From assembly GCF_003259435.1 (NCBI RefSeq), contig NZ_QLMA01000001.1, positions 372,001 to 436,000 on the forward strand: 64,000 bases of DNA, in the 5' to 3' direction. A model generated the notes under the pieces. It was not told where the DNA came from, did no database searches, and saw nothing but the letters and a program-made list of their open reading frames with translations. Position 1 is the stretch's first letter, and the number at the start of each line of letters is the position of its first letter. A program made the position numbers and the translations under genes. This document shows, piece after piece, positions 22,381 to 33,936 of this stretch. This DNA is from Chitinophaga dinghuensis. Lineage in GTDB: Bacteria > Bacteroidota > Bacteroidia > Chitinophagales > Chitinophagaceae.

Positions 22381-22917
22381 ATGAATAAAGATCAAAAAAA
22401 TGAAGTGATCGAACTGCTGAAAGGCAAGTTCTCTCAATACAACAACTTCTACATCACTAACACTGAATCACTGACTGTAGCGCAGGTTTCTAACCTGAGG
22501 AAAGCGTGCTTCGATAAGAATGTAGAAATGAAGGTTGCAAAAAACACCCTGATTAAGAAAGCGCTGGAATCTCTGGATGCTGAGAAATATGCAGGTGTTT
22601 TTGATGCGCTGAACGGTGTAACTGCACTGATGTTCTCTGATTCTCCAAAAGAGCCAGCTCTGATCATCTCTTCTTTCCGTAAAGCGAACAACAAACTGGA
22701 AAAACCAGTTCTGAAAGCTGCTTTCGTTGCTGACGAAATCTACGTTGGTGACAACCAGCTGAAAGCGCTGACTGAAATCAAGACTAAGAACGAGCTCATC
22801 GGCGAAGTTATCGGTCTCCTCCAGTCTCCTGCAAAACGCGTTATCGCTGCGTTGCTGGAAAAAGGCAAAAACGAAGGTGGCGAAGTTGTTGCAGCAGAAG
22901 CTCCAGCAGCAGAGTAA
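22381..22917 (+). CDS. rplJ: 50S ribosomal protein uL10
   Basis: A 178-residue stalk-base protein. It binds 23S rRNA by the N-terminal domain (NEVIELLKGKFSQYNNFYITNTESLTV, then NLRKACFDKNVEMKVAKNTL) and carries L7/L12 dimers on its C-terminal helix (LLQSPAKRVIAALLEK). The 63-base gap after rplA may contain the L10-L12 leader that allows autoregulation in many bacteria; no clear fold was settled by eye. The Ala/Glu-rich tail (EVVAAEAPAAE) is typical for the phylum. Confidence 0.97.
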   Translation: MNKDQKNEVIELLKGKFSQYNNFYITNTESLTVAQVSNLRKACFDKNVEMKVAKNTLIKKALESLDAEKYAGVFDALNGVTALMFSDSPKEPALIISSFRKANNKLEKPVLKAAFVADEIYVGDNQLKALTEIKTKNELIGEVIGLLQSPAKRVIAALLEKGKNEGGEVVAAEAPAAE

Positions 22918-23010
22918 TCTTTGGGAGAGCATTCTCCCTACAAACATTTGGCTTCCAAGTCATAATATATAACAAACAACAATTACAAAAATTAATTAAA
23001 TATTTATAAA

Positions 23011-23379
23011 ATGGCAGACGTAAAAGCATTAGCCGAACAATTAGTTGGTTTAACTGTTAAGGAAGTTCAAGAACTCGCAGATGTTCTGAAAAATGAGTAT
23101 GGTATCGAACCAGCTGCTGCTGCAGTAGTAGTTTCTTCTGGTGATGCTGCTCCAGCTGCTGAAGAAAAAACTGCATTCAATGTAGTTCTGAAATCTGCAG
23201 GTGCTAGCAAACTGAACGTAGTTAAGGTTGTAAAAGACCTGACTGGTCTCGGTCTGAAAGAAGCGAAAGAACTGGTTGACGGCGCTCCTAAATCAGTAAA
23301 AGAAGGCGTTAGCAAAGCTGAAGCAGAAGATCTGAAAGCTAAGCTGACTGAAGCTGGTGCTGAAGTTGAAATTCAGTAA
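23011..23379 (+). CDS. rplL: 50S ribosomal protein bL12 (L7/L12)
   Basis: The 122-residue acidic stalk protein that recruits and activates translational GTPases. It has an N-terminal dimerisation helix ([20 protein letters not shown]), an Ala-rich flexible hinge ([19 protein letters not shown]), and the conserved C-terminal domain [31 protein letters not shown] shown here as its order of motifs rather than in full. It follows rplJ by 93 bases and ends with a strong hairpin, so the amount of rpoBC message is likely set by partial termination there. Confidence 0.98.
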   Translation: MADVKALAEQLVGLTVKEVQELADVLKNEYGIEPAAAAVVVSSGDAAPAAEEKTAFNVVLKSAGASKLNVVKVVKDLTGLGLKEAKELVDGAPKSVKEGVSKAEAEDLKAKLTEAGAEVEIQ

Positions 23380-23406
23380 TTCTTTGCTTAGTATATACAT
23401 CTTTTA

Positions 23407-23439
23407 AAGGTCAAAAGTGCGAACAGCACTTTTGGCCTT
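23407..23439 (+). terminator. Terminator or attenuator between rplL and rpoB
   Basis: AAGGTCAAAAGTGC (23407-23420) pairs with GCACTTTTGGCCTT (23426-23439) with one G-T pair. Only a short T-rich tail follows, and a second small hairpin TTCCC/GGGAA (23441-23453) precedes CTTTTTC. Because rpoB lacks an obvious promoter of its own, partial read-through is likely. Confidence 0.7.
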
Positions 23440-23600
23440 ATTCCCTTTGGGAAAGTGTCTTTTTCAGAGAGTCAAAATAGGGAATCACTTAAGTGAATTT
23501 GACAACGTGCAGAAAGGCAATATTTTATGAGGATGGGATATTGGCAAAGAAATCTTAATTTCCCTAATTCTTACAAGTCATATAACTGCTAACTTCGAAT

Positions 23601-26600
23601 ATGTCTCTAAAAAAAGCCCAAACAAACGAAAGAGTAAATTTTGGAAAGATCAAACAAGTTACTGAGACACCGGATCTGTTGGCTATCCAAATCCAATCTT
23701 TCAAGGATTTCTTCCAATTAGAAACCACACCAGACAAGCGAAATAACGAAGGTCTTTTTAAAGTATTTAAAGAGAACTTCCCGATTACGGATACGCGTAA
23801 TATCTTCAATCTGGAGTTCTTGGACTACTTCGTTGATCCTCCACGTTATACCATCGAGGAATGTATTGAGCGTGGGCTTACCTACTCCGTTCCGTTGAAG
23901 GCGAAACTTCGTCTCAGCTGTAACGATGAGGAGCATGTGGATTTCCAGACTATTGTGCAGGATGTGTTCCTAGGTAACATCCCTTACATGACCCCTAGAG
24001 GTACTTTCGTTATTAATGGTGCTGAACGTGTAGTTGTTTCCCAACTTCATCGTTCTCCTGGTGTTTTCTTTGGTCAATCCATACATCCGAACGGAACCAA
24101 GATTTACTCTGCAAGGGTAATCCCGTTCAAGGGCGCGTGGATGGAGTTTGCAACGGACATCAACAATGTGATGTACGCTTACATTGACCGTAAGAAGAAA
24201 TTCCCGGTTACCACCCTGTTACGTGCGATTGGTTATGAAACAGATAAGGACATTCTCCAGCTGTTTGGCATGGCGGATGAAGTGAAAGCAGACAAAAAAT
24301 CCCTCGATAAATACGCTGGGAAAAAATTGGCTGCACGCGTCCTGAGAAGTTGGGTGGAAGACTTTGTGGATGAAGATACCGGTGAAGTAGTAAGTATCGA
24401 GCGTAATGAGATTATGCTCGAGCGCGACAGTATTCTGGATGAAGCGAACATTGAAACCATCGTGGACATGGGTCTGAAGAGTGTGTTCGTTCAGAAAGAA
24501 GAGGTGAGCGGCGACTTCTCCATCATCTACAATACATTAAATAAGGATACTTCTAACTCCGAGCTGGAAGCCGTTCAGCATATCTACCGCCAACTGCGCG
24601 GTGCAGATGCGCCGGATGATGAAACAGCAAGGGGTATCATTGATAAATTATTCTTCTCCGACAAACGTTATGACCTCGGAGATGTTGGTCGTTACAAAAT
24701 CAACAGAAAACTGGGTCTTCCTACGCCGCTGGACATGAAAGTCCTCACGAAGGAAGATATCATTGCCATCATCAAATACCTGGTACAACTGACCAACAGT
24801 AAAGCAGAGATCGACGATATCGATCACCTGTCTAACCGTCGTGTTCGTACTGTAGGCGAGCAGTTATATGCTCAGTTTGGCGTTGGTCTGGCACGTATGG
24901 CTCGTACCATCCGTGAAAGAATGAACGTTCGTGACAACGAGGTGTTCACGCCAGTGGATCTGATTAACGCAAGAACACTGTCTTCCGTAATCAACTCCTT
25001 CTTCGGTACTTCCCAGCTGTCACAGTTCCTGGATCAAACCAACCCGCTTTCTGAGATCACGCACAAACGTCGTATCTCCGCTCTCGGACCCGGTGGTCTG
25101 AGCCGTGAAAGAGCAGGCTTTGAGGTTCGTGACGTTCACTATAGCCACTATGGCCGTCTGTGTACTATCGAAACTCCGGAAGGTCCAAACATCGGTCTGA
25201 TTTCTACCCTCTGCGTTCACGCGAAAGTGAATGAAATGGGCTTCATCGAAACTCCTTACCGTAAAGTAAACAACGGTAAAGTGGACATGACGAATGTAGA
25301 ATTCCTCAGCGCTGAAGAAGAAGATACCGTGAAAATCGCGCAGGCAAACGCTCCGCTCGATGATAAAGGTAACTTCATAAATGATAAAGTTAAATCCCGC
25401 GAAACCGGTGACTTCCCTATCCTCGACAGAGGCGAAGTGGAATTCATGGACGTTGCGCCGAACCAAATCGTAGGTCTGTCTGCATCACTGATTCCGTTCC
25501 TGGAGCATGATGATGCCAACCGTGCGTTGATGGGATCAAACATGCAACGTCAGGCGGTACCTCTGATCAATCCTGAAGTACCTATCGTAGGTACAGGTCT
25601 GGAAGCGAAAGCTGCACGCGACTCCCGTCTGCAGGTAACCGCTGAAGGTAAAGGTGTGATCGAGTTCGTGGATGCAAAAGAAATTCATGTTCGTTACGAG
25701 CGTGATGAGATGCAGAAACTGGTGAGCTTCGAAGATGATCTGGTGATCTATAACCTGACCAAATTCGTTAAAACGAACCAAAGTACCTGTATCAACCTGA
25801 AACCTTGTGTGAAGAAAGGTCAGCGCGTGGAATTTGGCGACTTCTTAACAGAAGGTTACGCTACCCGTGGCGGTGAGCTGGCACTGGGACGCAACATGAA
25901 AGTGGCGTTCATGCCTTGGAAAGGTTACAACTTTGAGGATGCGATCGTAATCTCTGAGCGTGTTGCACGTGAAGATCTCTTTACATCTATCCACATTGAC
26001 GAGTATGAACTCGAAGTACGTGATACTAAACTGGGTGAAGAGGAACTGACTCCGGATATTCCTAACGTAAGTGAAGAGGCTACAAAAGACCTCGACCAGA
26101 ACGGTATCATCCGTGTTGGTGCGCACATTAAAGAAGGCGATATCCTGATCGGTAAAATCACTCCTCGTGGTGAATCTGATCCTTCTCCTGAAGAGAAACT
26201 GCTCCGCGCAATCTTCGGTGATAAGGCTTCTGATGCGAAAGACGCTTCTCTGAAAGCGCCTCCATCAACTGAGGGTGTGGTAATCGACAAGAAACTGTTT
26301 AGCCGCGCTAAGAAAGATAAGAACTCCAAAACCCGTGAAAAAGCGGCGCTGGAGAAACTGGAAAAAGTTCACCAGAAGAACGAAGAGGATCTGCTGGAAG
26401 TGCTGATGAGTAAGCTGCAGGTATTACTGAAAGATAAAGTATCTCAAGGTATTACTAACACTTACGGCGAGGTGCTGATCTCCAAAGGATCTAAATTCTC
26501 TCCTAAGAACCTGGTAAACATTGATTTCCAGAACGTGAATCCGCTCGGCTGGACTACCGACGAGGTAACCAACGATCAGATCAACACCCTGCTGCACAAC

Positions 26601-27410
26601 TACAACATTAAGTACAACGAAGAACTGGGTCGTTACAAACGTGAGAAATTCAACATTTCTATCGGTGACGAACTGCCAGCCGGCGTACTGAAACTGGCGA
26701 AGGTTTACCTGGCTAGCAAACGTAAGTTGAAAGTGGGTGATAAGATGGCGGGACGTCACGGTAACAAGGGTATCGTTGCTAAGATCGTGCGTGATGAAGA
26801 CATGCCGTTCCTGGCCGATGGTACTCCACTGGATATCGTACTGAACCCACTCGGGGTACCTTCCCGTATGAACCTTGGACAGATCTATGAAACCGTATTG
26901 GGTTGGGCAGGTCTGAAACTGGGTGTACGCTTTGCTACTCCAATCTTTGATGGTGCTACCACTGAAGAAATTGCCAGCTATATCAATGAAGCCGGATTAC
27001 CTAGCTTCGGTCACACTTACCTGTATGATGGTGAAACCGGAGACCGCTTCCACCAGAAAGCGACCGTGGGTGTTATCTACATGCTCAAACTGAGCCACAT
27101 GGTGGATGACAAGATGCACGCCCGTTCTATCGGACCATACTCTCTCATTACTCAGCAACCGCTGGGTGGTAAGGCACAGTTTGGTGGTCAGCGTTTTGGT
27201 GAGATGGAGGTATGGGCACTGGAAGCATACGGTGCGTCCAATATCCTGCAAGAACTGCTTACTATCAAATCCGATGATATCGTAGGTCGTGCGAAGGCTT
27301 ATGAATCAATTGTGAAGGGTGATAACATACCTAAAGCAGGTGTGCCTGAGTCCTTCAACGTATTGATCCATGAATTGCGTGGTCTGGGTCTGGATCTGAA
27401 ATTTGACTAA
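23601..27410 (+). CDS. rpoB: DNA-directed RNA polymerase subunit beta
   Basis: Full-length beta subunit (1269 residues). The rifampicin pocket is near residues 467-500: [15 protein letters not shown], then [14 protein letters not shown], with wild-type-like Asp, His and Ser at the positions most often mutated to resistance. Other marks are GPNIGLI after the fork loop, the [14 protein letters not shown] region, [14 protein letters not shown] for catalysis and the ending [15 protein letters not shown]. It begins [19 protein letters not shown]. Separate from rpoC by 125 bases that hold strong hairpins. Confidence 0.99.
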   Translation: MSLKKAQTNERVNFGKIKQVTETPDLLAIQIQSFKDFFQLETTPDKRNNEGLFKVFKENFPITDTRNIFNLEFLDYFVDPPRYTIEECIERGLTYSVPLKAKLRLSCNDEEHVDFQTIVQDVFLGNIPYMTPRGTFVINGAERVVVSQLHRSPGVFFGQSIHPNGTKIYSARVIPFKGAWMEFATDINNVMYAYIDRKKKFPVTTLLRAIGYETDKDILQLFGMADEVKADKKSLDKYAGKKLAARVLRSWVEDFVDEDTGEVVSIERNEIMLERDSILDEANIETIVDMGLKSVFVQKEEVSGDFSIIYNTLNKDTSNSELEAVQHIYRQLRGADAPDDETARGIIDKLFFSDKRYDLGDVGRYKINRKLGLPTPLDMKVLTKEDIIAIIKYLVQLTNSKAEIDDIDHLSNRRVRTVGEQLYAQFGVGLARMARTIRERMNVRDNEVFTPVDLINARTLSSVINSFFGTSQLSQFLDQTNPLSEITHKRRISALGPGGLSRERAGFEVRDVHYSHYGRLCTIETPEGPNIGLISTLCVHAKVNEMGFIETPYRKVNNGKVDMTNVEFLSAEEEDTVKIAQANAPLDDKGNFINDKVKSRETGDFPILDRGEVEFMDVAPNQIVGLSASLIPFLEHDDANRALMGSNMQRQAVPLINPEVPIVGTGLEAKAARDSRLQVTAEGKGVIEFVDAKEIHVRYERDEMQKLVSFEDDLVIYNLTKFVKTNQSTCINLKPCVKKGQRVEFGDFLTEGYATRGGELALGRNMKVAFMPWKGYNFEDAIVISERVAREDLFTSIHIDEYELEVRDTKLGEEELTPDIPNVSEEATKDLDQNGIIRVGAHIKEGDILIGKITPRGESDPSPEEKLLRAIFGDKASDAKDASLKAPPSTEGVVIDKKLFSRAKKDKNSKTREKAALEKLEKVHQKNEEDLLEVLMSKLQVLLKDKVSQGITNTYGEVLISKGSKFSPKNLVNIDFQNVNPLGWTTDEVTNDQINTLLHNYNIKYNEELGRYKREKFNISIGDELPAGVLKLAKVYLASKRKLKVGDKMAGRHGNKGIVAKIVRDEDMPFLADGTPLDIVLNPLGVPSRMNLGQIYETVLGWAGLKLGVRFATPIFDGATTEEIASYINEAGLPSFGHTYLYDGETGDRFHQKATVGVIYMLKLSHMVDDKMHARSIGPYSLITQQPLGGKAQFGGQRFGEMEVWALEAYGASNILQELLTIKSDDIVGRAKAYESIVKGDNIPKAGVPESFNVLIHELRGLGLDLKFD

Positions 27411-27418
27411 GAGCTTTT

Positions 27419-27459
27419 AGCTACCAGCCGTCTGCAGCAAGTGCAGATGGCTGATAGCT
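27419..27459 (+). other. 18-bp hairpin between rpoB and rpoC
   Basis: Arms 27419-27436 and 27442-27459 pair over 18 positions with one C-A mismatch and one G-T pair around a 5-base loop. There is no T run, so it is not a simple terminator. The AGCTTTTAGCT just before it (27412-27422) can pair with AGCTAAAAGCT (27518-27528) right before rpoC, giving a competing fold. Confidence 0.7.
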
Positions 27460-27535
27460 TTGATATTTCGCAGGAATAAAATTTTTGTCGTTGTTTCTTC
27501 GGAAACGGCGGCTAACAGCTAAAAGCTAATTACAG

Positions 27536-30500
27536 ATGGCTATCAAGAAAGAAAATCGTCCTAAATCAAATTTTAACAGCATTACCATTAGTCTGGCTTC
27601 TCCTGATGTAATTCTGGAGCGTTCATACGGTGAAGTGCTGAAACCTGAAACCATCAACTACCGTACTTACAAGCCGGAACGTGATGGTTTGTTCTGTGAA
27701 AGGATTTTTGGTCCTGTAAAGGATTACGAATGCTATTGCGGAAAATATAAACGTATCCGTTATAAGGGTATCGTTTGCGACCGTTGTGGTGTAGAAGTTA
27801 CGGAGAAGAAAGTACGTCGCGAAAGAATGGGACATATTCGTCTGGTTGTTCCCGTTGTACACATCTGGTACTTCAAATCACTTCCAAATAAAATCGGTTA
27901 CCTCCTGGGTATGTCTTCCAAAAAACTGGAGACTATCATCTACTACGAAAGATATGTAGTGATCCAGGCGGGTGCTAAACAGGAAAAAGGTATGAACTAC
28001 GGTGATCTGCTCACTGAAGAAGAATACCTGGATATCCTGGATACGCTGCCAAAAGACAATCAACTGCTGCCGGATGAAGATCCGAACAAGTTTATTGCGA
28101 AAATGGGTGCGGAAGCGGTAGAAATGATGCTGGCTCGTATTGATCTGGATGGTCTTTCTTACCAACTGCGTAACCAGGCTGCAACTGAAACTTCTCAGCA
28201 ACGTAAAGCAGAGGCTCTGAAACGCCTCAGCGTTGTAGAAGCTTTCCGTGAAGCAAATGGTCGTGTTGAAAACCGTCCTGAATGGATGGTAATGCAATAT
28301 ATCCCTGTTGTTCCACCAGAACTGCGTCCGTTAGTTCCGTTGGATGGTGGCCGTTTTGCGTCTTCTGACCTGAACGACCTGTATCGCAGGGTGATCATTC
28401 GTAACAATCGTCTGAAACGTCTGATCGAAATTAAGGCGCCTGAGGTGATCCTGCGTAACGAAAAACGTATGCTGCAGGAAGCGGTGGATTCTCTCTTCGA
28501 TAACAGCCGTAAATCTAACGCTGTTAAAGCGGAAGGTGGTCGTGCGCTGAAATCACTGTCAGATGTACTGAAAGGTAAACAAGGTCGTTTCCGTCAGAAC
28601 TTGCTCGGTAAACGTGTGGACTACTCCGGTCGTTCCGTTATCGTGGTAGGTCCTGAACTGAAACTGCATGAGTGCGGTCTGCCAAAAGATATGGCGGCAG
28701 AGCTGTTCAAACCGTTTATCATTCGCAAACTGATTGAAAGAGGTATTGTGAAAACCGTGAAATCAGCTAAGAAGCTGGTGGATCGTAAAGAAGCAGTAGT
28801 TTGGGATATCCTGGAAAATGTACTGAAAGGTCACCCAGTTATGCTGAACCGTGCTCCGACACTTCACCGTCTGTCTATCCAGGCATTCCAGCCTAAACTG
28901 GTGGAAGGTAAAGCTATTCAGTTGCACCCGCTTGTGTGTTCTGCGTTCAACGCCGACTTTGACGGTGACCAGATGGCGGTACACGTACCGTTGAGCAACG
29001 CGGCTATCCTGGAAGCACAGCTCCTGATGCTGTCTTCTCACAACATTCTTAACCCGCAGAATGGTACGCCAATTACCCTGCCTTCACAGGACATGGTACT
29101 CGGTCTGTACTACATCACTAAGGGTAAGAAAACAATGGGTGATGAGATCGTAAAAGGAGAAGGTAAAGCTTTCTACTCTGCAGAAGAAGTTATTATCGCA
29201 CATAACGAAGGTAAAGTTGACCTGCATGCGCACATCCGTGTTAAAGCTGATGTAAGAAATGCTAAAGGTGAACTGGAAAGAAAACTGATCGAAACTACCG
29301 TAGGTCGCGTGATGTTCAACCAGCACGTTCCTAAGGCAGCCGGTTATGTAAACGCCCTTCTGACTAAAAAGTCCCTGCGTGAAATCATCGGTGACATCAT
29401 CAAATACACGAACATCCCTACTACAGCGAAGTTCCTGGATGATATCAAACAGTTAGGTTTCCGTACGGCATTCCGTGGTGGTCTGTCCTTCAACATCAAT
29501 GACCTGATCATTCCTGACGTTAAGCAGGATATGATTGACAGCGCAGCTGGCGAGGTGGATGAAGTTTGGGATAACTACAACATGGGTCTGATCACGAACA
29601 ACGAACGTTATAACCAGATCATTGACATCTGGTCCCGCGTCGATACCAAAGTAACTGAAACGCTGATCCGCGAGCTGGCTACAGATAAACAAGGTTTCAA
29701 CTCTGTTTACATGATGCTGGATTCCGGTGCGCGTGGTTCCAAACAGCAGATTAAACAGCTGGCTGGTATCAGGGGGCTGATGGCTAAGCCTCGTAAGAGT
29801 GGATCTACTGGTTCTGAGATTATCGAGAACCCGGTATTGTCCAACTTTAAGGATGGTCTGAACGTATTGGAATACTTCATTTCTACGCACGGTGCTCGTA
29901 AAGGTCTTGCGGATACGGCGTTGAAAACAGCGGATGCGGGTTATCTGACTCGTCGTCTGGTGGACGTTGCACAGGATGTGGTAATTAACGACGAGGATTG
30001 CGGAACCCTGCGTGGTATCGCTACCTCTGCCCTGAAAGATAACGAAGAGGTGGTAGAACCACTGTACGATCGTATCCTGGGCCGTACTTCCCTCCATGAT
30101 GTGTACGATCCGCATTCAGATGAGCTGATTGTAGGCGCTGGTGAAGAAATCACAGAAGATGTTGCACATCGTATTGAAGAAAGTGCTATTGAAACTGTAG
30201 AAATCCGTTCCGTTCTGACTTGCGAAAGCCGTCGTGGTGTGTGCGTAAGATGTTATGGTAAAAACCTGGCAACTGGTTACACTGCTCAGAAAGGTGATGC
30301 TGTAGGTATCATCGCTGCACAGTCCATCGGTGAGCCTGGTACACAGTTGACACTGCGTACCTTCCACGTGGGTGGTGTGGCTGGTTCTACATCTGTTGAA
30401 TCCGGCCTGCTTGCCAAATTCGATGGTACTGTACAGTTTGACGGTCTGCGTACCACTACTTACGAAAACGCTGAAGGCGATAAAGTACAGGTGGTTATCG

Positions 30501-31831
30501 GTCGTACCGGTGAGCTGCGTATCATGGATGTGAAAAATGATCGTCTGTTGATCACTAACAACATCCCTTACGGTTCTACCCTGTTAGTAAAAGATGGTCA
30601 GAAAATCGCTAAAGGCGATCAGATTTGTACCTGGGATCCGTTCAACGCCGTTATCGTGTCTGAAATCCCTGGTAGCATTCGTTTCGACAGCATCATTGAA
30701 GGTATCACCTTCCGTGAAGAAGCGGACGAACAGACTGGTCACCGTGAGAAAGTGGTTATCGAAACCAAAGACAAAAACAAGATCCCTTCCATCGTTGTAG
30801 AAGGCAACAAGGAAGTGAAATCATACAACTTGCCAGTTGGATCTCACATCGTAATTGATGAGGGAGACAGCGTGAAATCAGGTCAGGTTATCGTGAAGAT
30901 CCCACGTGTTATCGGTAAACTCCGAGACATCACGGGTGGTCTGCCTCGTGTAACTGAACTGTTCGAGGCACGTAACCCAAGCAACCCTGCTATCGTTTCT
31001 GAAATTGATGGTGTGGTAGCATTTGGTAACATCAAACGTGGTAACCGTGAGATCATCATCGAGAGCCGCGAAGGTCAGATTAAGAAATACCTGGTGCCAT
31101 TGACTCGTCACATCCTGGTTCAGGACGGCGACTTCGTGAAAGCTGGTACTTCTCTGTCCGACGGTTCTACTACTCCTGCTGACATCCTGGCTATTAAAGG
31201 TCCGTTTGCCGTTCAGGAATACCTGGTGAATGAAATTCAAGAGGTTTACCGCTTACAGGGTGTGAAGATCAACGACAAGCACATTGAAGTGATCGTACGC
31301 CAGATGATGCGTAAAGTAAACATTGAAGATCCAGGCGATACCCGCTTCCTGGAAGGCGATACTGAAGACAGATTCGACTTCTTTGAAGAGAACGATAACA
31401 TCTTCGATAAGAAGGTGGTAACAGAAGCAGGCGAATCCGCTGTACTGAAAGCTGGTCAGATCGTGACCCTGCGTCAGGTACGTGAAGAGAATTCTCTCCT
31501 GCGTCGTGCTGATAAGAAACTGGTTGAATTCCGCGATGCGCAGCCAGCAACTTCCAGCCCGCTGTTACAAGGTATTACCAAGGCTTCCCTGGGAACTCGC
31601 AGCTGGATTTCTGCAGCGTCCTTCCAGGAAACTACCAAGGTACTGTCTCAGGCAGCTATCAACGGTAAGATCGATGACATGATGGGCTTGAAAGAGAACG
31701 TTATCACCGGTCACCTGATCCCTGCTGGTACAGGTTTACGTGAATTCGAAAACATGATCGTAGGTTCTAAAGAAGAATACGATATCCTGGCATCTTCTAA
31801 AGAAGTATTCCAGTTTGATGAAGAAGAATAG
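27536..31831 (+). CDS. rpoC: DNA-directed RNA polymerase subunit beta'
   Basis: Full-length beta' subunit (1431 residues). The N-terminal zinc ribbon is [20 protein letters not shown], the catalytic magnesium-binding motif NADFDGD is at residues 472-478, the bridge helix and trigger loop regions follow ([26 protein letters not shown] near the middle), and the second zinc site is [13 protein letters not shown]. The C-terminus FQFDEEE is typical for Bacteroidota. It carries the usual clade-specific insertions between the bridge helix and the C-terminal region. A strong terminator follows, closing the ribosomal/RNA polymerase cluster. Confidence 0.99.
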   Translation: MAIKKENRPKSNFNSITISLASPDVILERSYGEVLKPETINYRTYKPERDGLFCERIFGPVKDYECYCGKYKRIRYKGIVCDRCGVEVTEKKVRRERMGHIRLVVPVVHIWYFKSLPNKIGYLLGMSSKKLETIIYYERYVVIQAGAKQEKGMNYGDLLTEEEYLDILDTLPKDNQLLPDEDPNKFIAKMGAEAVEMMLARIDLDGLSYQLRNQAATETSQQRKAEALKRLSVVEAFREANGRVENRPEWMVMQYIPVVPPELRPLVPLDGGRFASSDLNDLYRRVIIRNNRLKRLIEIKAPEVILRNEKRMLQEAVDSLFDNSRKSNAVKAEGGRALKSLSDVLKGKQGRFRQNLLGKRVDYSGRSVIVVGPELKLHECGLPKDMAAELFKPFIIRKLIERGIVKTVKSAKKLVDRKEAVVWDILENVLKGHPVMLNRAPTLHRLSIQAFQPKLVEGKAIQLHPLVCSAFNADFDGDQMAVHVPLSNAAILEAQLLMLSSHNILNPQNGTPITLPSQDMVLGLYYITKGKKTMGDEIVKGEGKAFYSAEEVIIAHNEGKVDLHAHIRVKADVRNAKGELERKLIETTVGRVMFNQHVPKAAGYVNALLTKKSLREIIGDIIKYTNIPTTAKFLDDIKQLGFRTAFRGGLSFNINDLIIPDVKQDMIDSAAGEVDEVWDNYNMGLITNNERYNQIIDIWSRVDTKVTETLIRELATDKQGFNSVYMMLDSGARGSKQQIKQLAGIRGLMAKPRKSGSTGSEIIENPVLSNFKDGLNVLEYFISTHGARKGLADTALKTADAGYLTRRLVDVAQDVVINDEDCGTLRGIATSALKDNEEVVEPLYDRILGRTSLHDVYDPHSDELIVGAGEEITEDVAHRIEESAIETVEIRSVLTCESRRGVCVRCYGKNLATGYTAQKGDAVGIIAAQSIGEPGTQLTLRTFHVGGVAGSTSVESGLLAKFDGTVQFDGLRTTTYENAEGDKVQVVIGRTGELRIMDVKNDRLLITNNIPYGSTLLVKDGQKIAKGDQICTWDPFNAVIVSEIPGSIRFDSIIEGITFREEADEQTGHREKVVIETKDKNKIPSIVVEGNKEVKSYNLPVGSHIVIDEGDSVKSGQVIVKIPRVIGKLRDITGGLPRVTELFEARNPSNPAIVSEIDGVVAFGNIKRGNREIIIESREGQIKKYLVPLTRHILVQDGDFVKAGTSLSDGSTTPADILAIKGPFAVQEYLVNEIQEVYRLQGVKINDKHIEVIVRQMMRKVNIEDPGDTRFLEGDTEDRFDFFEENDNIFDKKVVTEAGESAVLKAGQIVTLRQVREENSLLRRADKKLVEFRDAQPATSSPLLQGITKASLGTRSWISAASFQETTKVLSQAAINGKIDDMMGLKENVITGHLIPAGTGLREFENMIVGSKEEYDILASSKEVFQFDEEE

Positions 31832-31854
31832 TGCGTAAGCATTTTAATATTGAG

Positions 31855-31887
31855 AAAGCCTCTCCTGCAAAGGAGAGGCTTTTTTAT
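31855..31887 (+). terminator. Terminator after rpoC
   Basis: AAGCCTCTCC (31856-31865) pairs with GGAGAGGCTT (31872-31881) around a 6-base loop, with a run of T after it. Textbook intrinsic terminator. Confidence 0.95.
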
Positions 31888-31959
31888 TGTCGCAGACTCG
31901 TGTCTCCCTAAATCATCAGATCATAAATAACCCTTAGCTTTGAGTACAAATCATAGCTT

Positions 31960-32601
31960 ATGGGAATTATAGTACAGCAGACTTACTCCAGGCAGCAGGA
32001 AGTAGTGAACGGGTTGATACATGCAGCAGGAGTGATTTTCGGTGTCAGCGCATTGCCGGTGCTGACCGCCATTGCCGCCACACATGGTAATACTCCGGGA
32101 ATTGTGGGGGCGGGTATTTACAGTTTTTGTTTTATTCTTTTATTCACCAATTCCACGGTATACCATCTCAGTTTGGAGCAGTATGTCAAGAAGATTTTCC
32201 TGGTGTTGGACCATATCAGTATTTATTTCCTGATAGCAGGTACGTATACGCCGTTTTTGCTGATGTATATGCTTAATTCTTTCGGGATAATATTGTTGTG
32301 TATACTATGGGGACTAACGTTGGTAGGCGTATTTTTCAAGATCTGGTTTACGGGGAGATTTGAGATATTATCGACCGTTATTTATCTGGCGATGGGCTGG
32401 ATTATGGTTATTGGAGGAAAGCGTTTCTTTGAAAATATGCCCATATCCGTTATTGTGATGTTGTTTGCGGGTGGGTTGTTATACTCTGCAGGTGTGTTTT
32501 TCTATGTTTGGGATAAGTATAAGTTTACGCATGCTGTCTGGCATTTTCTGGTGCTGGTAGCGGCGATATGTCATTATGTAGCGGTGTTACTGGCTGTATA
32601 A
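31960..32601 (+). CDS. Hemolysin III / PAQR family membrane protein
   Basis: A 213-residue protein with seven membrane helices. It shows the PAQR/HlyIII pattern: NGLIHAAGVIFG at the start, NSTVYHL with conserved Ser and His in helix 2, LDHISIYFLIAGTYTPF after helix 3, and HAVWHFLVLVAAICHY with two His near the last helix; these residues form a zinc site in the family, consistent with a hydrolase-like fold in the membrane. The name 'hemolysin' is historical; a role in lipid homeostasis is more likely. It is a single gene between two terminators. Confidence 0.9.
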   Translation: MGIIVQQTYSRQQEVVNGLIHAAGVIFGVSALPVLTAIAATHGNTPGIVGAGIYSFCFILLFTNSTVYHLSLEQYVKKIFLVLDHISIYFLIAGTYTPFLLMYMLNSFGIILLCILWGLTLVGVFFKIWFTGRFEILSTVIYLAMGWIMVIGGKRFFENMPISVIVMLFAGGLLYSAGVFFYVWDKYKFTHAVWHFLVLVAAICHYVAVLLAV

Positions 32602-32636
32602 AAAAAGCGGATATCAATCGATATCCGCTTTTTTTT
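32602..32636. terminator. Bidirectional terminator between convergent genes
   Basis: AAAAAGCGGATATC pairs with GATATCCGCTTTTT around AATC, flanked by A and T runs on both sides. It serves the HlyIII-like gene and the minus-strand gene ending at 32638. Confidence 0.92.
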
Positions 32637-32637
32637 G

Positions 32638-33249
32638 CTATGCTTTCTTTGCTTTTTTGTTGATGAATTTGGCGAGTTTTTTACCACTTACGGCGTAGCA
32701 TTCTGAGATACGACCGCCGGTGTCAAAATCATAACCGCCGAAAGTACGGCCAGGAGCGTCTTCCACAGTTATTCTTGCCAGTACTTTATCAGGATTTGCA
32801 GTTTCAACGAGCAGTACTTCTGCATCGATTCTGGCGTTTTTGCGCATTACGCCAACATTATAGCCTGGTTCAGTAGAGGTCGTGTGAAAGATCAGCGTGT
32901 ATTTGCTGGAGTTGTCTTTGGTAATTTGGAAGTCGCTGTTTTCATTGAACAATTCTTCAAATTTGGGTTCGAATTTCTGTGCTCTGTCGCCAACCCAGGC
33001 TTTTGCCCATGCGTCGCCACGACCAGCTTCTTTTTTATTGTAGGTAGCGGTTCTGTCGGAAACATAATCTTGCTCTCTGTCGTACTTGCCTACACTCATA
33101 TGATCGTAGGTATATTGGACGTTAATAGAGGTCTGACCTTTCAGAATAGACGCCAGGTTGCCTTTGGCGAGTTCGATTTTTTGTGCTTGTGAAGTTAGTC
33201 CAGCTAAGGTTAGGGAAGCGCCGAGTAATACGGCTGGGATTATTTTCAT
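32638..33249 (-). CDS. Secreted protein of unknown function
   Basis: A 203-residue protein with a clear signal peptide (MKIIPAVLLGASLTLAGLTSQAQ). The mature part alternates strands and loops: NVQYTYDHMSVGKYDREQDYV, a charged patch (KKEAGRGDAWAKAWVGDR), SSKYTLIFHTTSTEPGYNVG and VLLVETANPDKVLARITVEDAPG. The last block, with 'v.e..dp.kvlA.i....a.G' and 'rI.ecY...GK.lak.i', resembles the lipoproteins of Bacteroidota that carry a DUF4410-like or DUF4136-like domain, but the match is not certain. No cysteines are seen apart from one near the C-terminus. It stands alone on the minus strand with its own terminator. Confidence 0.75.
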   Translation of the reverse strand: MKIIPAVLLGASLTLAGLTSQAQKIELAKGNLASILKGQTSINVQYTYDHMSVGKYDREQDYVSDRTATYNKKEAGRGDAWAKAWVGDRAQKFEPKFEELFNENSDFQITKDNSSKYTLIFHTTSTEPGYNVGVMRKNARIDAEVLLVETANPDKVLARITVEDAPGRTFGGYDFDTGGRISECYAVSGKKLAKFINKKAKKA

Positions 33250-33356
33250 GATAGAAATTGAGTTTGGGTAAATTTAATGCATCTCCATTTATACATTAGT
33301 GGGTTTTTGTAACTATAATTTTCTAGTATAAAAATAATTGGCAGCTTAAAAGCGTG

Positions 33357-33391
33357 AAAAAAAGGCTGCATCCGTAGACACAGCCTTTTTA
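33357..33391 (-). terminator. Terminator of the charged repeat protein gene
   Basis: AAAAAAGGCTG and CAGCCTTTTT flank a 12-base loop, 4 bases after the stop of the minus-strand gene at 33395. It supports the minus strand as the coding strand at this locus. Confidence 0.8.
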
Positions 33392-33394
33392 AGT

Positions 33395-33823
33395 TTATTG
33401 TTTGTTTTCGCGTTCTTCTTTTCTTTTCACCTGATCTTTTTTCTTTGGATCGTGGTGGAAATCTTTTTCATCTTTTCTTTTTTCGTCTTTTCGTTTATCC
33501 TCCGTTCTTTTCTCCTCTTTTCGTTTATCATTTTTATCATGATTGAATTCGGATTTCGGATGTTTGTTGGCAGAGCTGTCGCGACGGAATTCTTTTCCAT
33601 CTTTTCTTACCTCGTTTTTGTCGTGGTTCCACTCAGCTTTGGAATGCTTTACGGCAGCGCTGTCGCGGCGGAATTCACCTTTACTTTGATGCTGTGCATG
33701 TACGCTATCGCGGCGCATTTCATGCGGATGGTTTTGTTTATCATTTTTGTTTTTTTCCTGTGCAACAGCAGAGAAAGACAGCCCCAGTACAAAAGCGGGC
33801 ATAAGGATAGTGGTTAATTTCAT
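33395..33823 (-). CDS. Small secreted protein with highly charged repeats
   Basis: A 142-residue protein with signal peptide MKLTTILMPAFVLGLSFSAVAQ. The mature part is almost entirely Lys, Arg, Asp, Glu, His, Asn and Gln, and holds a repeat of about 28 residues: EMRRDSVHAQHQSK (35-48, partial), EFRRDSAAVKHSKAEWNHDK (50-69) and EFRRDSSANKHPKSEFNHDK (78-97). The C-terminus has KRKDEK-type charged repeats. It is predicted disordered, with metal- or polyanion-binding a possible but unproven role. The opposite strand has an equally long open frame encoding a Phe-rich hydrophobic protein; this is judged a shadow because the minus frame has the signal peptide, the repeats and the terminator. Confidence 0.75.
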   Translation of the reverse strand: MKLTTILMPAFVLGLSFSAVAQEKNKNDKQNHPHEMRRDSVHAQHQSKGEFRRDSAAVKHSKAEWNHDKNEVRKDGKEFRRDSSANKHPKSEFNHDKNDKRKEEKRTEDKRKDEKRKDEKDFHHDPKKKDQVKRKEERENKQ

Positions 33824-33936
33824 AGTGTAAAAATTAAAAAAAAATATAAGTTGACGGAGGCTTAGACTGTCGGCAGGAATAATTGTTTAAAAGCAATTAA
33901 AAGTTATTTTTGAGTTCTCAATAACGTTCCGGACGG

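Noticed and set aside
33398..33817. Open frame of 139 codons on the plus strand, Phe-rich and hydrophobic
   Set aside because: It mirrors the charged repeat protein on the minus strand, which has a signal peptide, internal repeats and a matching terminator.
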